Below, piece after piece: positions 9,179 to 17,161 of a stretch of 64,000 nt of DNA; within the stretch, counting starts at the first letter, position 1, and every line of letters starts with the position of its first letter. Origin of the DNA: Candidatus Pantoea deserta. Its GTDB lineage: Bacteria > Pseudomonadota > Gammaproteobacteria > Enterobacterales > Enterobacteriaceae. A model generated the notes under the pieces. The model ran no database searches, was not told the DNA's origin, and worked only from the letters and a program-made list of their open reading frames with translations. The translations under genes and the position numbers were made by a program. The stretch is taken from NCBI RefSeq assembly GCF_003813865.1, contig NZ_RMVG01000007.1, positions 157,700 to 221,699 of the forward strand, given 5' to 3'.

Positions 9179-10518
9179 ACCTCATGCAGTTCAGCGGTCT
9201 GCTGGTGGTTTATCTGCTGTCGCTGGGTTTTATCTTAACCTTGACCTGGCGCGAGTTCAGACGAGAGCGCTTTAACTTTCATCTGTTTTTTACCCTGCTG
9301 TTTTTGCTGACCTTCTATTTCGGATTCCCGCTGACGTGCATGCTGGTGTTCCGCTTTAACGTGGAAGTGGTGCCGCCGGAATACCTGTTGCAGGCATTGC
9401 TGTCAGCGACGGCATTCTATGCCGTGTATTACGTCAGCTATAAAGTGCGGTTGCGCCCTGCGGGCGTGCCGCGCGCCAGACCCTGGTTGCAGATGAATCG
9501 CGTTGAGACGCACCTCACCTGTGTGCTGCTGGCGCTGGTCGCTATCGGCACCGTGACGGTATTTTTTCTGCACAACGGTTTTCTGCTGTTCCGGCTGACG
9601 GCCTATAACCAGATTTTTTCCAGCGAAGTTTCCGGCGTGGCGCTAAAGCGCTTCTTCTATTTCTTTATCCCGGCGATGTTGATCCTCTACTTTTTGCGTC
9701 CTACGCAGCGCAACTGGCTGCTGTTTCTGGCGGTGACGACGGCCTTTGGTCTGCTGACCTATGCGCTGGTCGGCGGCACGCGCGCGAATATCATTATCGC
9801 TTTTGCGCTGTTTCTGTTTATTGGTATTACTCGCGGCTGGATCACGCTGTGGATGCTGGCCGCTGCGGGCGTGCTGGCGATCGGCGGTATGTTCTGGCTG
9901 GCGCTGCGCCGCTATAACCTGAACGTTCTGGGCGATGAGGCGTTTTATACCTTTCTTTATCTGACGCGCGATACTTTTTCCCCGTGGGAAAACCTGGCAT
10001 TGCTGCTGGAGAATTACGCCAGAATCGATTTTCAGGGACTGGCGCCCATCTGGCGTGACTTCTACGTCTATATTCCGGGCTGGCTGTGGCCGGGCAAGCC
10101 GTCAATGGTGCTCAACAGCGCCAACTACTTTACCTGGGAAGTGCTGAATAACCATTCTGGACTGGCAATCTCGCCGACGCTGCTTGGCTCGCTATTGGTG
10201 ATGGGCGGCGTGTGGTTTATTCTGCCAGGCGCGATAGCGGTCGGATTAATCATTAAGGGCTTCGACACCCTCTATCGACACGGACGCGATGCTGAGAACC
10301 GCTATAGCGGCGCCGTTATGCAGAGTTTTTGCTTCGGCGCGGTGTTTAATATGATTGTGCTGGCACGCGAAGGGCTGGATGCATTTGGCTCACGCGTCGT
10401 CTTTTTTGCATTAATTTTTCTGGTCTGCCTGGGCGTAGCGAAGCTGCTTTGCTGGCTGCTGGATCGCGCCGGGTTAATTCGACGTCGCGGCGGCCAGGTT
10501 TTACATAGCCCATCTTAA
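9175..10518 (+). CDS. wzyE: ECA polymerase WzyE
   Basis: This inner-membrane polymerase joins ECA repeat units on the periplasmic side under control of WzzE. The 447-residue protein is strongly hydrophobic with about eleven predicted membrane segments, and is close to the family length of about 450. Typical stretches are [12 protein letters not shown] and the periplasmic [30 protein letters not shown] region, quoted here only as a position around residues 280-308. It lies between wecF and wecG as in other enterics. Confidence 0.94.
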   Translation: MNLMQFSGLLVVYLLSLGFILTLTWREFRRERFNFHLFFTLLFLLTFYFGFPLTCMLVFRFNVEVVPPEYLLQALLSATAFYAVYYVSYKVRLRPAGVPRARPWLQMNRVETHLTCVLLALVAIGTVTVFFLHNGFLLFRLTAYNQIFSSEVSGVALKRFFYFFIPAMLILYFLRPTQRNWLLFLAVTTAFGLLTYALVGGTRANIIIAFALFLFIGITRGWITLWMLAAAGVLAIGGMFWLALRRYNLNVLGDEAFYTFLYLTRDTFSPWENLALLLENYARIDFQGLAPIWRDFYVYIPGWLWPGKPSMVLNSANYFTWEVLNNHSGLAISPTLLGSLLVMGGVWFILPGAIAVGLIIKGFDTLYRHGRDAENRYSGAVMQSFCFGAVFNMIVLAREGLDAFGSRVVFFALIFLVCLGVAKLLCWLLDRAGLIRRRGGQVLHSPS

Positions 10519-10553
10519 CGTCTCTGGGCACAACAGGAAAACAGAACTCTACC

Positions 10554-11294
10554 ATGACAAGGTTACCAGAAGCGCCGCAGTATGAGATTCGCGGCGTGTC
10601 GCTGTATGGTTTCGACAGTATGTCCGCGTTTGTGGATTTTCTGCTGCCGGAAGAAAAGGTACGCAGCGGGACGCTTGTCGCGATTAATGCCGAAAAGATT
10701 CTGACGGCAGAGCAGGATGACAGCCTGCGAGCGCTGTTACTGGAAGCGGAGTACAAGTATCCGGACGGTATCAGTATCGTGCGCTCGGTGCGTAAGAAAT
10801 ACCGCCATGCGGCGATACAGCGCATTGCCGGCGCGGATTTGTGGGAAGCGCTGATGGAACGCGCGGGACGGCAGGGAACGCCGGTGTTTTTGATCGGCGG
10901 CCGTCCGGCGGTGCTGGATGAAACGTGCGATAAGCTACGTCGCCAGTGGAATGTAAATATTGTCGGCGCGCAGCACGGCTATTTCGCGCCTGCCGACCGC
11001 GATGCCCTGTTTACCCGCATCGCCGCCAGCGGCGCGCGTATCGTAACCGTAGCGCTGGGGTCGCCGCGTCAGGAACTGCTGATGCGCGACTGCCGCGCCC
11101 ACTGGCCGCACGCGCTCTATATGGGTGTTGGCGGAACTTACGATGTGTTTACCGGGCAGGTGAAGCGCGCGCCGAAGATTTGGCAGCATTTAGGGCTGGA
11201 ATGGCTCTATCGACTGATTCGACAACCCAGCCGACTGCGTCGTCAGTTAAAACTGCTCAAATATTTAGGCTATCACTGGCGCGGCGATCTTTGA
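10554..11294 (+). CDS. wecG: UDP-ManNAcA transferase WecG
   Basis: It transfers ManNAcA to lipid I, forming ECA lipid II (glycosyltransferase family 26, WecG/TagA/CpsF). The 246-residue protein matches the family. It has the [13 protein letters not shown] and [10 protein letters not shown] motifs in the N-terminal half, FLIGGRP, and [12 protein letters not shown] with [11 protein letters not shown] in the C-terminal half, followed by a basic amphipathic tail for membrane contact. The 35-nt gap after wzyE carries an ACAGGAAAACAG ribosome-site region. It is the last ECA gene. Confidence 0.96.
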   Translation: MTRLPEAPQYEIRGVSLYGFDSMSAFVDFLLPEEKVRSGTLVAINAEKILTAEQDDSLRALLLEAEYKYPDGISIVRSVRKKYRHAAIQRIAGADLWEALMERAGRQGTPVFLIGGRPAVLDETCDKLRRQWNVNIVGAQHGYFAPADRDALFTRIAASGARIVTVALGSPRQELLMRDCRAHWPHALYMGVGGTYDVFTGQVKRAPKIWQHLGLEWLYRLIRQPSRLRRQLKLLKYLGYHWRGDL

Positions 11295-11403
11295 TCTCGC
11301 TGATTACTGCGGTGTTTTTTCGATGAGGAAATAGTCAAAACGCTCTATTCCTCGACGAAATGCACAAAGCGTAATCAAACGCGTTTTTTTATTAAAAAAG
11401 CAC

Positions 11404-11432
11404 TGGACAGGATCACCCCAAGTCCGTAGTAT
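11404..11432 (+). promoter_or_regulatory. Sigma-70 promoter of the tRNA operon
   Basis: The -35 TGGACA (11404-11409) and -10 TAGTAT (11427-11432) are separated by 17 bp. A GC-rich discriminator (GCCCATCCGC), typical of stringently controlled stable-RNA promoters, follows, and the first tRNA begins 22 nt downstream. A weak 4-bp hairpin with GTTTTTTT at 11369-11390 could end the ECA transcript. Confidence 0.75.
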
Positions 11433-11453
11433 GCCCATCCGCAACGGCGCTAC

Positions 11454-11530
<77 letters not shown>

Positions 11531-11623
11531 TTTAGTTTGTGCGCAGGAGCTGCGGTGGTTACATTACCGCGTTAGTAAAGAGTTACATGCTGTAGGTCAG
11601 TGACTTGCAACATACCAAATTGT

Positions 11624-11700
11624 GGTGGCTATAGCTCAGTTGGTAGAGCCCTGGATTGTGATTCCAGTTGTCGTGGGTTCGAGTCCCATTAGCCACCCCA
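11624..11700 (+). tRNA. hisR: tRNA-His (anticodon GTG)
   Basis: A 77-nt tRNA including the extra G at position -1 that marks histidine tRNAs. The anticodon loop TTGTGAT contains GTG. The acceptor GTGGCTA pairs with TAGCCAC, and CCCCA follows. The T-loop reads TTCGAGT. Confidence 0.97.
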
Positions 11701-11716
11701 GATTTTGCTGGGATAC

Positions 11717-11803
11717 GCGAAGGTGGCGGAATTGGTAGACGCGCTAGCTTCAGGTGTTAGTGTCTTAACGGACGTGAGGGTTCAAGTCCCTCTCTTCGCA
11801 CCA
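11717..11803 (+). tRNA. leuT: tRNA-Leu (anticodon CAG)
   Basis: An 87-nt class II tRNA with a long variable arm (TGTCTTAACGGACG), acceptor GCGAAGG paired with TCTTCGC (one G-U), anticodon CAG in CTTCAGG and an encoded CCA. Confidence 0.97.
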
Positions 11804-11828
11804 GGCAAAAGAGAACAATAAAAATTAT

Positions 11829-11905
11829 CGGCGAGTAGCGCAGCTTGGTAGCGCAACTGGTTTGGGACCAGTGGGTCGGAGGTTCGAATCCTCTCTCGCC
11901 GACCA
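11829..11905 (+). tRNA. proM: tRNA-Pro (anticodon TGG)
   Basis: A 77-nt tRNA with acceptor CGGCGAG paired with CTCGCCG, anticodon TGG in TTTGGGA, T-arm GGAGGTTCGAATCCTCT and encoded ACCA. It is the last gene of the operon. Its final 18 nt plus the following terminator are duplicated 162 bp downstream. Confidence 0.97.
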
Positions 11906-11954
11906 TTTTATAAACCTGCTTGAAAAAGCAGGTTTTTTTTCGTCTGTAGAAAAA
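11888..11954 (+). repeat. 67-bp direct repeat, copy 1 (tRNA-Pro 3' end plus terminator)
   Basis: It runs from the tRNA-Pro T-arm (ATCCTCTCTCGCCGACCA) through the terminator to GTCTGTAGAAAAA. It is repeated with a single mismatch at 12050-12116, 162 bp further on. A duplicated tRNA 3' end is the usual footprint of a site-specific integration, or of an unequal recombination at the tRNA. Confidence 0.95.
11912..11940 (+). terminator. tRNA operon terminator (copy 1)
   Basis: A 10-bp stem AAACCTGCTT / AAGCAGGTTT with a GAAA loop (912-921, 926-935) and a run of eight T. A near-copy at 12074-12102 has T to C in the left arm, which shortens the stem to 8 bp. Confidence 0.92.
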
Positions 11955-12056
11955 GAGGATGAGAGCCTCCGAAGGAGGTTTGAGTCGAGCGCAAGCGAGA
12001 CAAGGTTGCGCAGCAACGGCCCGGAGGGCGCTTGTCGCAGACAAGCGTCATCCTCT
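11954..12056 (+). other. Structured block: outer stem enclosing five hairpins
   Basis: A 9-bp outer stem pairs AGAGGATGA (11954-11962) with TCATCCTCT (12048-12056). Inside are five consecutive hairpins: 11966-11978 (CCTCC/GGAGG, GAA loop), 11984-12001 (GTC and GC stems separated by tandem G-A pairs, GCAA tetraloop), 12005-12017 (GTTGC/GCAAC), 12019-12029 (GCCC/GGGC) and 12030-12046 (GCTTGTC/GACAAGC). Nearly every base is in a helix or a small loop. GGAGGTTTGAGTC at 11974-11986 resembles the T-arm of the neighbouring tRNA-Pro. I do not recognise the family. It could be a structured RNA, a degenerate tRNA derivative or a palindromic mobile repeat. Confidence 0.6.
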
Positions 12057-12116
12057 CTCGCCGACCATTTTATAAACCTGCCTGAAAAAGCAGGTTTTTT
12101 TTCGTCTGTAGAAAAA
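12050..12116 (+). repeat. 67-bp direct repeat, copy 2 (pseudo tRNA-Pro 3' end plus terminator)
   Basis: It is identical to 11888-11954 except for one T to C in the terminator stem. It contains the last 18 nt of tRNA-Pro including CCA, but no 5' part of a tRNA, so it is not a functional tRNA. Its T-arm strand also forms the right arm of the outer stem of the preceding structured block. Confidence 0.92.
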
Positions 12117-12336
12117 CGCCGCTGTGGGTTAAATACCGGCGTGGCTCGCAAAGTCGCTCAGGCATCCATGCTTACACGGTCTGCGCGGGTACACGCCTCA
12201 TGCGCCGCTAAACAGGCCAGCCTGCGTCTGTTAGCCGTAGCGGGTATTTTGCCTGATGAACGCCTTGCTGTGGAGAGCGAAGCTATTTCCTTTCAGATTT
12301 TGATGAGCCTTGTTGAAAAGAGAAGGGCGCAGGAAT
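12117..12336. other. Intergenic stretch without a recognised gene
   Basis: In E. coli the space between proM and glmZ contains aslA/aslB. Nothing similar is present here. Frames crossing this stretch start inside the tRNA or the repeat, have no ribosome site and show no family resemblance. It ends at the GlrR-type sites of glmZ. Confidence 0.6.
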
Positions 12337-12449
12337 TGTCTCTTTTTTGAGACGAATAAGCATTTGATTAATAATGTTTTTATTAAAATCTGTTTTCATC
12401 GTCTCAAAACAGAGACAGCGAGACGGCGATTTGTCGTCTTTTACCAACA
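12337..12449 (+). promoter_or_regulatory. Three GlrR-type enhancer sites upstream of glmZ
   Basis: The known GlrR site is TGTC-N10-GACA. Here TGTC-N10-GACG lies at 12337-12354, CGTC-N10-GACA at 12400-12417 and TGTC-N10-AACA at 12432-12449, each with one mismatch. They lie 75-190 bp upstream of the sigma-54 promoter, the usual distance for a bacterial enhancer-binding protein. The AT-rich DNA at 12478-12517 could bind IHF, but I see no full consensus. Confidence 0.7.
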
Positions 12450-12524
12450 GGCTAGATTCTTCTGTAAGCGATCGCTGCCTTTATAGTATTGATTATAATG
12501 ATTTTTATTATATATCCGGCAACC

Positions 12525-12540
12525 TGGCACGCTCTGTGCA
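12525..12540 (+). promoter_or_regulatory. Sigma-54 promoter of glmZ
   Basis: TGGCACGCTCTGTGCA has the invariant GG (12526-12527) and GC (12538-12539) separated by exactly 10 bp, as required at -24/-12. The predicted start is about 12551, which coincides with the conserved first bases of GlmZ. Confidence 0.85.
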
Positions 12541-12550
12541 ATACTTAGCG

Positions 12551-12749
12551 CGTAGATGCTCATTCCACCTCTTATGTCTGCTGATGCTGCATAAACCTGG
12601 GAATGATGCAGAGCCACTATCTGGTGCCCGTTGTCTGCCTGCCTGTATCGCTTACGCCTTACAGGGTCAACAGACACCCCGTTGAGTCGGGTGCCTTAAG
12701 GTTGTCTTACCGACCTGATCTTATACCTGCCTCTGGCAGGTATTTTTTT
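12551..12749 (+). ncRNA. glmZ: Small RNA GlmZ
   Basis: GlmZ is an Hfq-dependent sRNA that base-pairs with the glmS leader and activates glucosamine-6-phosphate synthase. It is cleaved by RNase E with the adaptor RapZ unless the decoy GlmY is present. The 5' part matches E. coli GlmZ closely (GTAGATGCTCATTCCA, CTCTTATGT, then CATAAAC and GGAATGA-CAGAGCC). It occupies the same place, between the proM tRNA and hemY. It ends in a 9-bp terminator stem (12723-12731 with 12735-12743) and a T run. Its promoter is of the sigma-54 type. Confidence 0.93.
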
Positions 12750-12764
12750 GCCCTGAAAACAGGC

Positions 12765-12789
12765 AAAAAAAAGCCGGGCAAGCCCGGCT
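12765..12789 (-). terminator. hemCDXY operon terminator
   Basis: On the minus strand a 7-bp stem AGCCGGG / CCCGGCT with a CTTG tetraloop (12772-12778, 12783-12789) runs into eight U. It lies 17 nt after the hemY stop and faces the glmZ terminator. Confidence 0.92.
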
Positions 12790-12806
12790 CAAACAAGTAA
12801 TAACAA

Positions 12807-14003
12807 TTAGGGGTCAGGATTGTTTTTTAGCGTCAGCAATAAGCCTTCGCGGCGCATTTTCGCGGCTTCTTCCGGGCGATGCAGGCGATCCCAGGCATCC
12901 GCCAGCCACGCATAGTCAAAAGCGTCTGGACGCTGCGCCAGCGCCTGTTGAAATGCCTCTGCGGCCTGCTGCCATTCGCCGTGGCGCATCAGCATCTGTC
13001 CCAGCGTGCTGTGCAGCAGCGGCGTTGCGCCATGCTGTTTGATCTGCTGGCGCAGCGCTTTCTCCAGCGCTTCAGGATTGTTGCTTTTAATGCGCGGCAT
13101 CAGCAGCACCAGGCGATCGTCGTAGTGGCGCTTCAGGCCGTCCAGCACGATGTCCTGCGCCGTCTGGTGATCGTCACACTCAATCAAGTGGTCAGCCATG
13201 GCTACCTGTAGCGCCGTTTGCTGCCGCGTTTTGCGGCTCAGGTTCGACCACCAGCGCTTCAGCCCCTCGCTGCCTTGATCGGCCATCGCCTGACTCATCA
13301 GGCCCAGCCACGCCTGCTGTTGCAAATCGGCGCGATGCTGTTCATCACCTACCTGGGATTTTTCCATTGCCGGCAGGATATCAATCAGTGAACCCCAGGC
13401 GCCGGTGCGCACATAAGCCTGCTCTGCCAGACGCAACACTTCCGGGTGACGCGGCGCGACTTCCAGTAAACGGTCGATACCGTGACGCGCGGCATGATCT
13501 TCATTGCGCGCCAGCAAAATACGCGCGCGGGTAATCTCAACCGGAATAACATCGTTGTCCGACAGCTCGGCAGCGCGTTCAAGGTGCTGATTAGCACGAA
13601 TTTCATCGCCGCGCTGCTGCGCCGCTTCTGCCGCCAGCAGATAGTTGGCGACCGGCACTTCAGCGTGATCGGCATCTTTTGACAGCAGTTTTTCAACCTG
13701 ACGATGATCGCCTTCCGCCAGTTTCATTAATGCGGTCTGAGTATGACGCTGCGCGCGACGACGTTTGCGTCCAGTAAACCAGCCGCGAGTACGCGCGCCG
13801 GTATGGAACAGACGGCGCAGCAGCCACTCCAGTCCGAGAATAATCAGCAGGCTGATGATCAGGATAATCACCAGGCCAGTCACGCTGGTTTCTACGTTCC
13901 AGTTGTCGGTCTGAATCAGCACGTAGCCCTGATGGCCGGCAATCATCGGACCTACCACGACACCGGCGATCAGCAGCACAAACAGGATAAATACCTTAAG
14001 CAT
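12807..14003 (-). CDS. hemY: HemY protein (TPR protein of the hem operon)
   Basis: This inner-membrane protein has two N-terminal membrane segments (residues about 4-24 and 42-62) separated by a conserved QGYVLIQTDNWNVETS loop. A long cytoplasmic helical region with TPR-like repeats follows (for example GEWQQAAEAFQQALAQRPDAF near the C-terminus). The 398-residue length equals that of E. coli HemY. This family is unrelated to the Bacillus protoporphyrinogen oxidase of the same name, and its exact role in haem synthesis is not settled. It starts 4 nt after the hemX stop. Confidence 0.93.
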   Translation of the reverse strand: MLKVFILFVLLIAGVVVGPMIAGHQGYVLIQTDNWNVETSVTGLVIILIISLLIILGLEWLLRRLFHTGARTRGWFTGRKRRRAQRHTQTALMKLAEGDHRQVEKLLSKDADHAEVPVANYLLAAEAAQQRGDEIRANQHLERAAELSDNDVIPVEITRARILLARNEDHAARHGIDRLLEVAPRHPEVLRLAEQAYVRTGAWGSLIDILPAMEKSQVGDEQHRADLQQQAWLGLMSQAMADQGSEGLKRWWSNLSRKTRQQTALQVAMADHLIECDDHQTAQDIVLDGLKRHYDDRLVLLMPRIKSNNPEALEKALRQQIKQHGATPLLHSTLGQMLMRHGEWQQAAEAFQQALAQRPDAFDYAWLADAWDRLHRPEEAAKMRREGLLLTLKNNPDP

Positions 14004-14007
14004 AGGT

Positions 14008-15141
14008 TTAGCCTCCTTGCTGATCGGCGGCGACGGAAGGCTGCGCGATCAGGTTGCGTACGCGCGTCTGCATCAGCTTATCGAGCAGCGGCTGACTTTC
14101 CAGGCTGTCCGGCAGGTTCATATTAATGTTTTGCTGACTCAGTTCGTCCAGCTGGGCCAGGAAAGCTTTGGTGGCGGCGTCGTTGGTGTCGTACCAGGCG
14201 CGAACCCAGCTTGAAACCGTATCGATAGACTGTTTATAGATTTCGTCCTGATGACGCGGTACGGCCTGCGCGGCAATCAGCAGACGCGAGCGAATGTTCT
14301 CACGCAGGTAAACGTCCTGATTGGGAGCCAGCAGCGGCTGCGCCGTGTTATCGCGGCGGCGGATGGTGATGAAGTCATCCATAAAGTTATGCCAGCTTTT
14401 TACCAGGTTTTGACGCCATTCGCGCACCGAGGAGGTGAGTTCGCCGCTATCGCTGTCCATCGGCGCGTCGTCGTTGTCATTGTCCGCCAGACGCAGGTTA
14501 TCCACGCCGTTAGACAGCTGGTTTAGCTTCAGAATAATGCCGTCGTAGTCGATCTGATCAATGGCGGAGAGGGTGCTGATGTCCTGCGTCAGCGCGCGGC
14601 GCACGTTGGTGACGCTTGGATCGTTCATATCAGCCAGGCTGGCGTCGGCGCTTTTCAGCAGCGCCGCGGCGGTGGTGACATCCTGATCGCTCCACAGCTT
14701 GCGGCCAGCCAGTTTCACCAGATAGTCGGCCTGTGATACCAGCCAGGTGCGCACGTCATTACCGGAAAGCGAAGCGACTTTTTCACGCAGGCTCTCCAGC
14801 TCTTTTGCCGTGGCGGCCTGCTGGGTACGCGCATCATCCAGCGCGCTTTGCGCGCTGCTGAGCTGTTGCGCCAGCTGCTGCTTATCGTTGCCCGCTTGCT
14901 GCTGCAAAGCGGCCAGCTTGTCGCTCAGGCTCTGATTTGCCTGCGCCTGAAGTTCAGCCTGATGTTTCCCGTTAAGGTATAAGCCTGCGCCGGTCGCCAG
15001 GGCAATAACAATCGCCACTGCGCCTAATACCAGCCCACCACTTTTTTTGTCGCGCGGTGGTTTCTGGGGAGAAGCGGGCGAATGGTCTACCGCTGGCGTG
15101 GTCTCTTCAACCGTGGCGGAGGTCGCTTTTTGTTCCGTCAT
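14008..15141 (-). CDS. hemX: HemX (uroporphyrinogen-III C-methyltransferase-like membrane protein)
   Basis: This 377-residue product has a short cytoplasmic N-terminus, one membrane segment (about residues 40-60), a coiled coil rich in Q, A and L (about 65-125) and a conserved periplasmic domain ([29 protein letters not shown] sequence). Despite its historical enzyme name it lacks a methyltransferase fold; its function in the hem operon is unclear. The start was set at MTEQKATS (15141), which aligns with E. coli HemX. An upstream in-frame ATG adds only three residues. Confidence 0.92.
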   Translation of the reverse strand: MTEQKATSATVEETTPAVDHSPASPQKPPRDKKSGGLVLGAVAIVIALATGAGLYLNGKHQAELQAQANQSLSDKLAALQQQAGNDKQQLAQQLSSAQSALDDARTQQAATAKELESLREKVASLSGNDVRTWLVSQADYLVKLAGRKLWSDQDVTTAAALLKSADASLADMNDPSVTNVRRALTQDISTLSAIDQIDYDGIILKLNQLSNGVDNLRLADNDNDDAPMDSDSGELTSSVREWRQNLVKSWHNFMDDFITIRRRDNTAQPLLAPNQDVYLRENIRSRLLIAAQAVPRHQDEIYKQSIDTVSSWVRAWYDTNDAATKAFLAQLDELSQQNINMNLPDSLESQPLLDKLMQTRVRNLIAQPSVAADQQGG

Positions 15142-15165
15142 CTGTGGCACATCCCATGATTAAGT

Positions 15166-15906
15166 TCAGCGTAACGCGCGCAGCAGCGCATCGTTATCGG
15201 CACCATCGGCTACCTGAATAGTCTGCCAGCCCAGTTCACTGGCCAGGGTAGCCAAACGTTCACTGACGACAATCAGTCGACAGCGCAATAACCATTCCTC
15301 GCGATCGACTGCGGGGAACAGAGAAAACAGCTGTTGTAACATTTCACCGCTGGTCACCACCAGCGTTGTGACGCCCCTGTTGCGCCATCGTCTACCTTCA
15401 ATGGCTCCGTCATAGTGCTTCTGGCAACGCTGGTAACACTGACTGAAAGCGACGTCCACGCCGCGATCGCGCAGCGTTTCAGCCAGCAGTTCGCGCCCAG
15501 GGGGGCCACGCAAAATCAGCGCCTTCTTACCCGATACCCGCTGGAGCTTCGCCAGATTGATCAACGCCTCGCTGGTTTCCTGCGCGTGCGGATAGTCGAC
15601 GTGGCGGCCGCTGACGGTGTGAAATGCCAGCGCGGTGCTGCGACCAATTGCATAATAGTCTACGTCTGCGGGCCACGCTGCGTTATGACGCGCCAGCGCA
15701 GGCGGCGCATAGGCGATCACCTGTTGGGAAAGCAGGAAAACCAGGTCGCCGTCGCGCAGCGCCGCAAGCTGCTGCGGCAGGCGCTCAAGGTCGTCGCCCG
15801 GCGCAAACTCAATCAGCGGCAGGCTCCACGCCTGGCGGCCAAGCGCGCGCAGGCGAGTGACCAGCGCGCTGGCGGCTGGCTCAGGGCGAGTGACCAGGAT
15901 GGTCAT
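15166..15906 (-). CDS. hemD: Uroporphyrinogen-III synthase HemD
   Basis: It cyclises hydroxymethylbilane with inversion of ring D to uroporphyrinogen III. The 246 residues equal the E. coli length. Sequence conservation in the family is low, but the N-terminal [10 protein letters not shown], the central [17 protein letters not shown] and the [10 protein letters not shown] segment with the conserved Thr-Ser are visible. It overlaps hemC by 4 nt. Confidence 0.95.
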   Translation of the reverse strand: MTILVTRPEPAASALVTRLRALGRQAWSLPLIEFAPGDDLERLPQQLAALRDGDLVFLLSQQVIAYAPPALARHNAAWPADVDYYAIGRSTALAFHTVSGRHVDYPHAQETSEALINLAKLQRVSGKKALILRGPPGRELLAETLRDRGVDVAFSQCYQRCQKHYDGAIEGRRWRNRGVTTLVVTSGEMLQQLFSLFPAVDREEWLLRCRLIVVSERLATLASELGWQTIQVADGADNDALLRALR

Positions 15907-16844
15907 ACGGGCGGCTGTCCCTGGTAAACGTCGCGCAGGATCTCACGCGCGCCGTTGCTGAGCAGCTCTTCCGCGAGCGAAATGCCCATTGCTTCCGCGT
16001 CGGCGCGCGGGCCGCGTCGTTCGCCACGCACCATCAGGCTGCCGTCGGGCGCGCCGACCAGACCGCGCAGCCAGATGTCGTCGCCTTCCAGCACGGCGAA
16101 GCTGCCGATAGGCACCTGACAGCCGCCTTCCAGGCGCGTGTTCATGGCGCGTTCAGCTTTGACGCACACGGCGGTATCGTCATGATTGAGCGCCTGCAAC
16201 AGGCCAATCAGCTCGCTGTCGTTAAGCCGGCATTCAATGCCGACGGCGCCCTGACCCACGGCGGGCAGCGAGATGTCTGCCGGCAGCGGCTGACGAATGC
16301 GCGCTTCAAGATCCAGACGCTTCAGGCCCGCAGTGGCCAGAATAATGGCGTCGTATTCGCCCGCGTCGAGCTTCGACAGGCGGGTGCCGACGTTACCGCG
16401 CAGCGAGCGGATCACCAGATCGGGACGGCGTTCGCTAATCTGGCTCTGACGACGCAGGCTGGAGGTGCCGACGATCGCGCCCTGCGGCAGTTCATCGAGG
16501 GAGTGATAGTGATTTGAGACAAAGGCGTCGCGCGGATCTTCGCGCTCGCAAATTGTGACCAGTCCCAGTCCTTCCGGAAACGCGACCGGCACATCTTTCA
16601 TCGAATGGACCGCCAGATCGGCGCGATTTTCCAGCATCGCCAGCTCAAGCTCTTTGACGAACAAGCCCTTGCCGCCTACTTTCGCCAGCGGCGTATCAAG
16701 GATAATATCGCCCTTTGTGACCATCGGGACCAGCTCTACGCGCAGTCCTGGATGGGCGGCCATCAGGCGCTGCTGGACATAATGTGCCTGCCAGAGCGCA
16801 AGAGGGCTTTGTCTTGTAGCAATTCTGAAAATTTTGTCTAACAT
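15903..16844 (-). CDS. hemC: Porphobilinogen deaminase (hydroxymethylbilane synthase) HemC
   Basis: It polymerises four porphobilinogens into hydroxymethylbilane. The 313-residue protein has [42 protein letters not shown] and the cofactor-attachment cysteine in [11 protein letters not shown] (about residue 242). The start at [12 protein letters not shown] (16844) matches E. coli; a frame extending 4 codons upstream is less likely. It is the first gene of hemCDXY and divergent from cyaA, sharing a 317-bp intergenic region. Confidence 0.96.
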   Translation of the reverse strand: MLDKIFRIATRQSPLALWQAHYVQQRLMAAHPGLRVELVPMVTKGDIILDTPLAKVGGKGLFVKELELAMLENRADLAVHSMKDVPVAFPEGLGLVTICEREDPRDAFVSNHYHSLDELPQGAIVGTSSLRRQSQISERRPDLVIRSLRGNVGTRLSKLDAGEYDAIILATAGLKRLDLEARIRQPLPADISLPAVGQGAVGIECRLNDSELIGLLQALNHDDTAVCVKAERAMNTRLEGGCQVPIGSFAVLEGDDIWLRGLVGAPDGSLMVRGERRGPRADAEAMGISLAEELLSNGAREILRDVYQGQPPV

Positions 16845-17052
16845 GCTGTTAACCATTTTGATCGTTCACCGAATATCCTATCATTGTCGGCTGAAGGCTG
16901 ACAGTTTCAACGGATGATTTGACCGGACAGGCAGAAAGATTTGCAGGTCATAAGAGGATAAAGCGGACGCCGGTGTCCGAAAGCGCAGGAAGCGAACAGG
17001 AACGTGCTAAACTGTTAAGTAGCGCAACTTTCTTTACGGTCAATCTGCCAGG

Positions 17053-17068
17053 TGTTAGATTGATCACG
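17053..17068 (+). promoter_or_regulatory. CRP site upstream of cyaA
   Basis: TGTTA-GATTGA-TCACG fits TGTGA-N6-TCACA at 8 of 10 positions. It sits about 95 bp before the cyaA start, where E. coli has a CRP box that represses cyaA. The rest of 16845-17161 contains the divergent hemC and cyaA promoters, which I cannot place exactly. Confidence 0.75.
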
Positions 17069-17161
17069 TTTCCAGCAATAATTTGCCCAACTTCTTTTAT
17101 TATTAAGCGGCAGATTAGGGAAACAGGTTGCTTAAACACTGGGACAATCAGGCGAAACGTC

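Noticed and set aside
11862..12350. A 162-codon open frame running out of tRNA-Pro through both repeats
   Set aside because: It starts inside the tRNA, reads through two terminators and the hairpin block, and has no ribosome site or family resemblance.
12374..12685. A 103-codon frame over glmZ
   Set aside because: It overlaps the sigma-54 promoter and the GlmZ sequence. The nucleotide-level match to GlmZ explains the conservation.
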